This document shows, one piece after another, positions 62,617 through 64,000 of a DNA stretch of 64,000 bases. Source of the stretch: Pythium myriotylum (lineage: Eukaryota; Oomycota; Peronosporomycetes; Pythiales; Pythiaceae); the NCBI GenBank assembly GCA_023091665.1, contig JALJCQ010000025.1, positions 248,001-312,000 of the forward strand, in the 5' to 3' direction. Below the pieces are notes generated by a model that searched no databases, was not told the DNA's origin, and worked only from the letters and a program-made list of their open reading frames with translations. The translations under genes and the position numbers were made by a program. Each line of letters starts with the position of its first letter. Within the stretch, counting starts at the first letter, position 1.

Positions 62617-64000
62617 TCAGCTTACTTCCGAGAGTCTCCTCCAAACCTTGCTCGCTGATGGTCTCAACTCGGGATTGAATTGCAGACACTCGTCTACGAC
62701 CCCCTGGATTTCTGGAGGACACTCACTCGAGAGAGTCGGTCTCAGCTGACCACTGCTCACGAGAAGAATGAGGTTGGCGTTCTTAAACGCGTTGTTCTCG
62801 TGGCTCCCACCAGTATCGTCGACGCCTTCGTACGGATGGCGGCACCTGTCCATCTCGACGAGCAGCACGCCGAACGAGTACATGTCGGCCTTCTCGCTGT
62901 AGCGCTCGCCGCGTAAGACTTCCGGAGCGATCCACGCGACCGTGCCGATCTCGCTTGTCATGGTCTCGTTCTCTTGCACTTCGCGGCTGATGCCGAAGTC
63001 GCTCAGCTTGGTGAGTCCGTCACGGCCAAGCATCACGTTGCGGGCCTTGAGATCGCGATGCAGCACGGGTTTCTCGAGTGAATGCAAGTACGCGACTGCC
63101 TCAGCGATGTCTGCAGCCATGGTCGCTTTGCCTGGCAGGTTCGAGGACGTCCATGGAGAAGACCAAGATGACGGCAAGGGCCCTGGCTGAGTACGGAGCG
63201 TCGTGTAAAGATCGCCACCAGCCATGTACTCGGTAATGACCGACAGATCGCGAAGACTCGTCCAGCTGACACCAATGAACTCGACGATCTTTCGGTGTTT
63301 GAGGCTTGCGCAAAGTCGGATTTCGTCCATGAAGCGAGAGACCGCAGCGTCGTCGCGCAAAGCCGTCGGTAGCATTCGCTTGATAGCGATATCGCGTCCG
63401 GAGAAAACGCCGCGGTGGATCACGCCGAAGCCTCCGGTCGCGATCTTGACGCCCATTGTGACGCTGTCGAACGGAATCCGATAAGAAGCCAACGCTTCAT
63501 CATTGCGAACGTCATTAGCCATGTAGATAGGCACATCTTGACTGCTGTCCGGTTGTGTCGCCGATGCATGTGATCCGCTTGGAGTGGGCGTCTCCAACGA
63601 TGCGAATGTCGGACTCTTGTCGCCAGTTGTTGTGTGCTTTCTGAGGACTCGGTAACCAATGGAAGCGATTAGTACCACTGAAACCGAGCCGATGACCAAA
63701 GCGAGAACGAGCCACTTGCTGCTGGAGACAGATGATGTTACGGTTTTGTCTTGCGATGCGGACGAATCACTAGATGGAGTTGACGTGTTGGGGGAGGTAC
63801 TCGTTGGCTTCTTCGACGACGAGGTATCGTTTCCGTCAGACTTCGCTACTGGTGTGGATTGTTTGTTTGCCTTCGAACCCTCTGTTGGCTCCTCGTCGAT
63901 GGCACCTTCTTCATTTTTCGGCCCTGGTGATGCTGTGGAGATTCTGTCGCGAGGTGAGATCGTCGAGGCGGGCGCGCGAGTGAGAATAACTTCAGGGTCT
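62617..64000 (-). CDS. Receptor-like TKL protein kinase (5' end outside window)
   Basis: The frame is open from the right edge to the stop at 62617 (about 460 codons). In order: a Ser/Thr/Lys-rich stretch (presumed extracellular stalk), a single transmembrane helix (KWLVLALVIGSVSVVLIA), a juxtamembrane segment, then the kinase with TGGFGVIHRG, AIKRML, HRDLKARN, KLSDFGIS, GTVAWIAPE and DMYSFGVLLVEM. All catalytic residues are intact. Any ectodomain or signal peptide is beyond the window. Oomycetes have many such TKL receptor-like kinases. Confidence 0.9.
   Translation of the reverse strand, partial: DPEVILTRAPASTISPRDRISTASPGPKNEEGAIDEEPTEGSKANKQSTPVAKSDGNDTSSSKKPTSTSPNTSTPSSDSSASQDKTVTSSVSSSKWLVLALVIGSVSVVLIASIGYRVLRKHTTTGDKSPTFASLETPTPSGSHASATQPDSSQDVPIYMANDVRNDEALASYRIPFDSVTMGVKIATGGFGVIHRGVFSGRDIAIKRMLPTALRDDAAVSRFMDEIRLCASLKHRKIVEFIGVSWTSLRDLSVITEYMAGGDLYTTLRTQPGPLPSSWSSPWTSSNLPGKATMAADIAEAVAYLHSLEKPVLHRDLKARNVMLGRDGLTKLSDFGISREVQENETMTSEIGTVAWIAPEVLRGERYSEKADMYSFGVLLVEMDRCRHPYEGVDDTGGSHENNAFKNANLILLVSSGQLRPTLSSECPPEIQGVVDECLQFNPELRPSASKVWRRLSEVS

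Noticed and set aside
1..64000. CRISPR arrays, operons, bacterial ribosome-binding sites
   Set aside because: Introns, gene types and spacing show nuclear eukaryotic DNA; no regularly spaced repeat array of CRISPR type was seen.

Overview
The window is nuclear DNA of an oomycete (water mould, Peronosporales/Pythiales in the broad sense). The evidence is short 60-90 bp GT-AG introns, GC-rich coding sequence, a degenerate Crinkler (CRN) effector gene, small secreted proteins with an RxLR-like 'xLR' motif just after the signal peptide, an oomycete-type small cysteine-rich secreted protein, and several flagellum/centriole genes expected in a zoospore-forming organism. The species cannot be named from this sequence.

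The layout alternates between sparse and dense blocks. 1-1.2 kb: 3' part of a TKL kinase with a degenerate catalytic loop, cut by the left edge. 1.2-16.3 kb: gene-sparse effector-like block with a CRN pseudogene (9-10 lesions), five small secreted protein genes, three decayed RNase H fragments, a kinase pseudogene fragment and other worn repeats. Two of the secreted-protein genes share an identical 453-bp promoter + signal peptide + xLR header but have diverged C-termini. 16.3-36 kb: gene-dense housekeeping block with a SIZ1/PIAS SUMO ligase, an Aurora kinase, a CSTPP1-like centriolar-satellite protein, a DUF1772 membrane protein, an acidic unknown protein, a kinesin, a holocytochrome c synthase, and an array of six paralogous multipass membrane proteins (TspO/tryptophan-rich-sensory-protein-like) that all share one phase-2 intron near the 3' end. 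36-45.8 kb: second sparse block with one small Cys/His-basic nuclear-type protein, one secreted cysteine-rich protein, hairpin-forming inverted repeats and no other recognisable gene. 45.8-64 kb: second dense block with a CHY zinc finger, a CEP164-like WW protein, an STPG2-like flagellar protein, a PPP phosphatase with C-terminal EF hands, a PDZ protein, a CREST-superfamily membrane protein, a double-length tyrosyl-tRNA synthetase, a gamma-glutamylcyclotransferase, a PP2C phosphatase, a prolyl-4-hydroxylase-type oxygenase and a receptor-like TKL kinase cut by the right edge.

Two functional themes stand out. The dense blocks carry cell-division and flagellum genes (Aurora, CSTPP1, kinesin, CEP164-like, STPG2-like) and signalling enzymes. 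The sparse blocks carry secreted proteins among transposon debris, the 'two-speed genome' pattern known from plant-pathogenic oomycetes. The strongest candidates for something undescribed are the secreted family with the same-register LRS-x(5)-R-x-LQ header, whose promoter/header was recently copied as a unit, and the six-gene membrane-protein array. All exon boundaries were placed by hand from splice consensus, reading frame and remembered family features; no alignment or RNA evidence was available.
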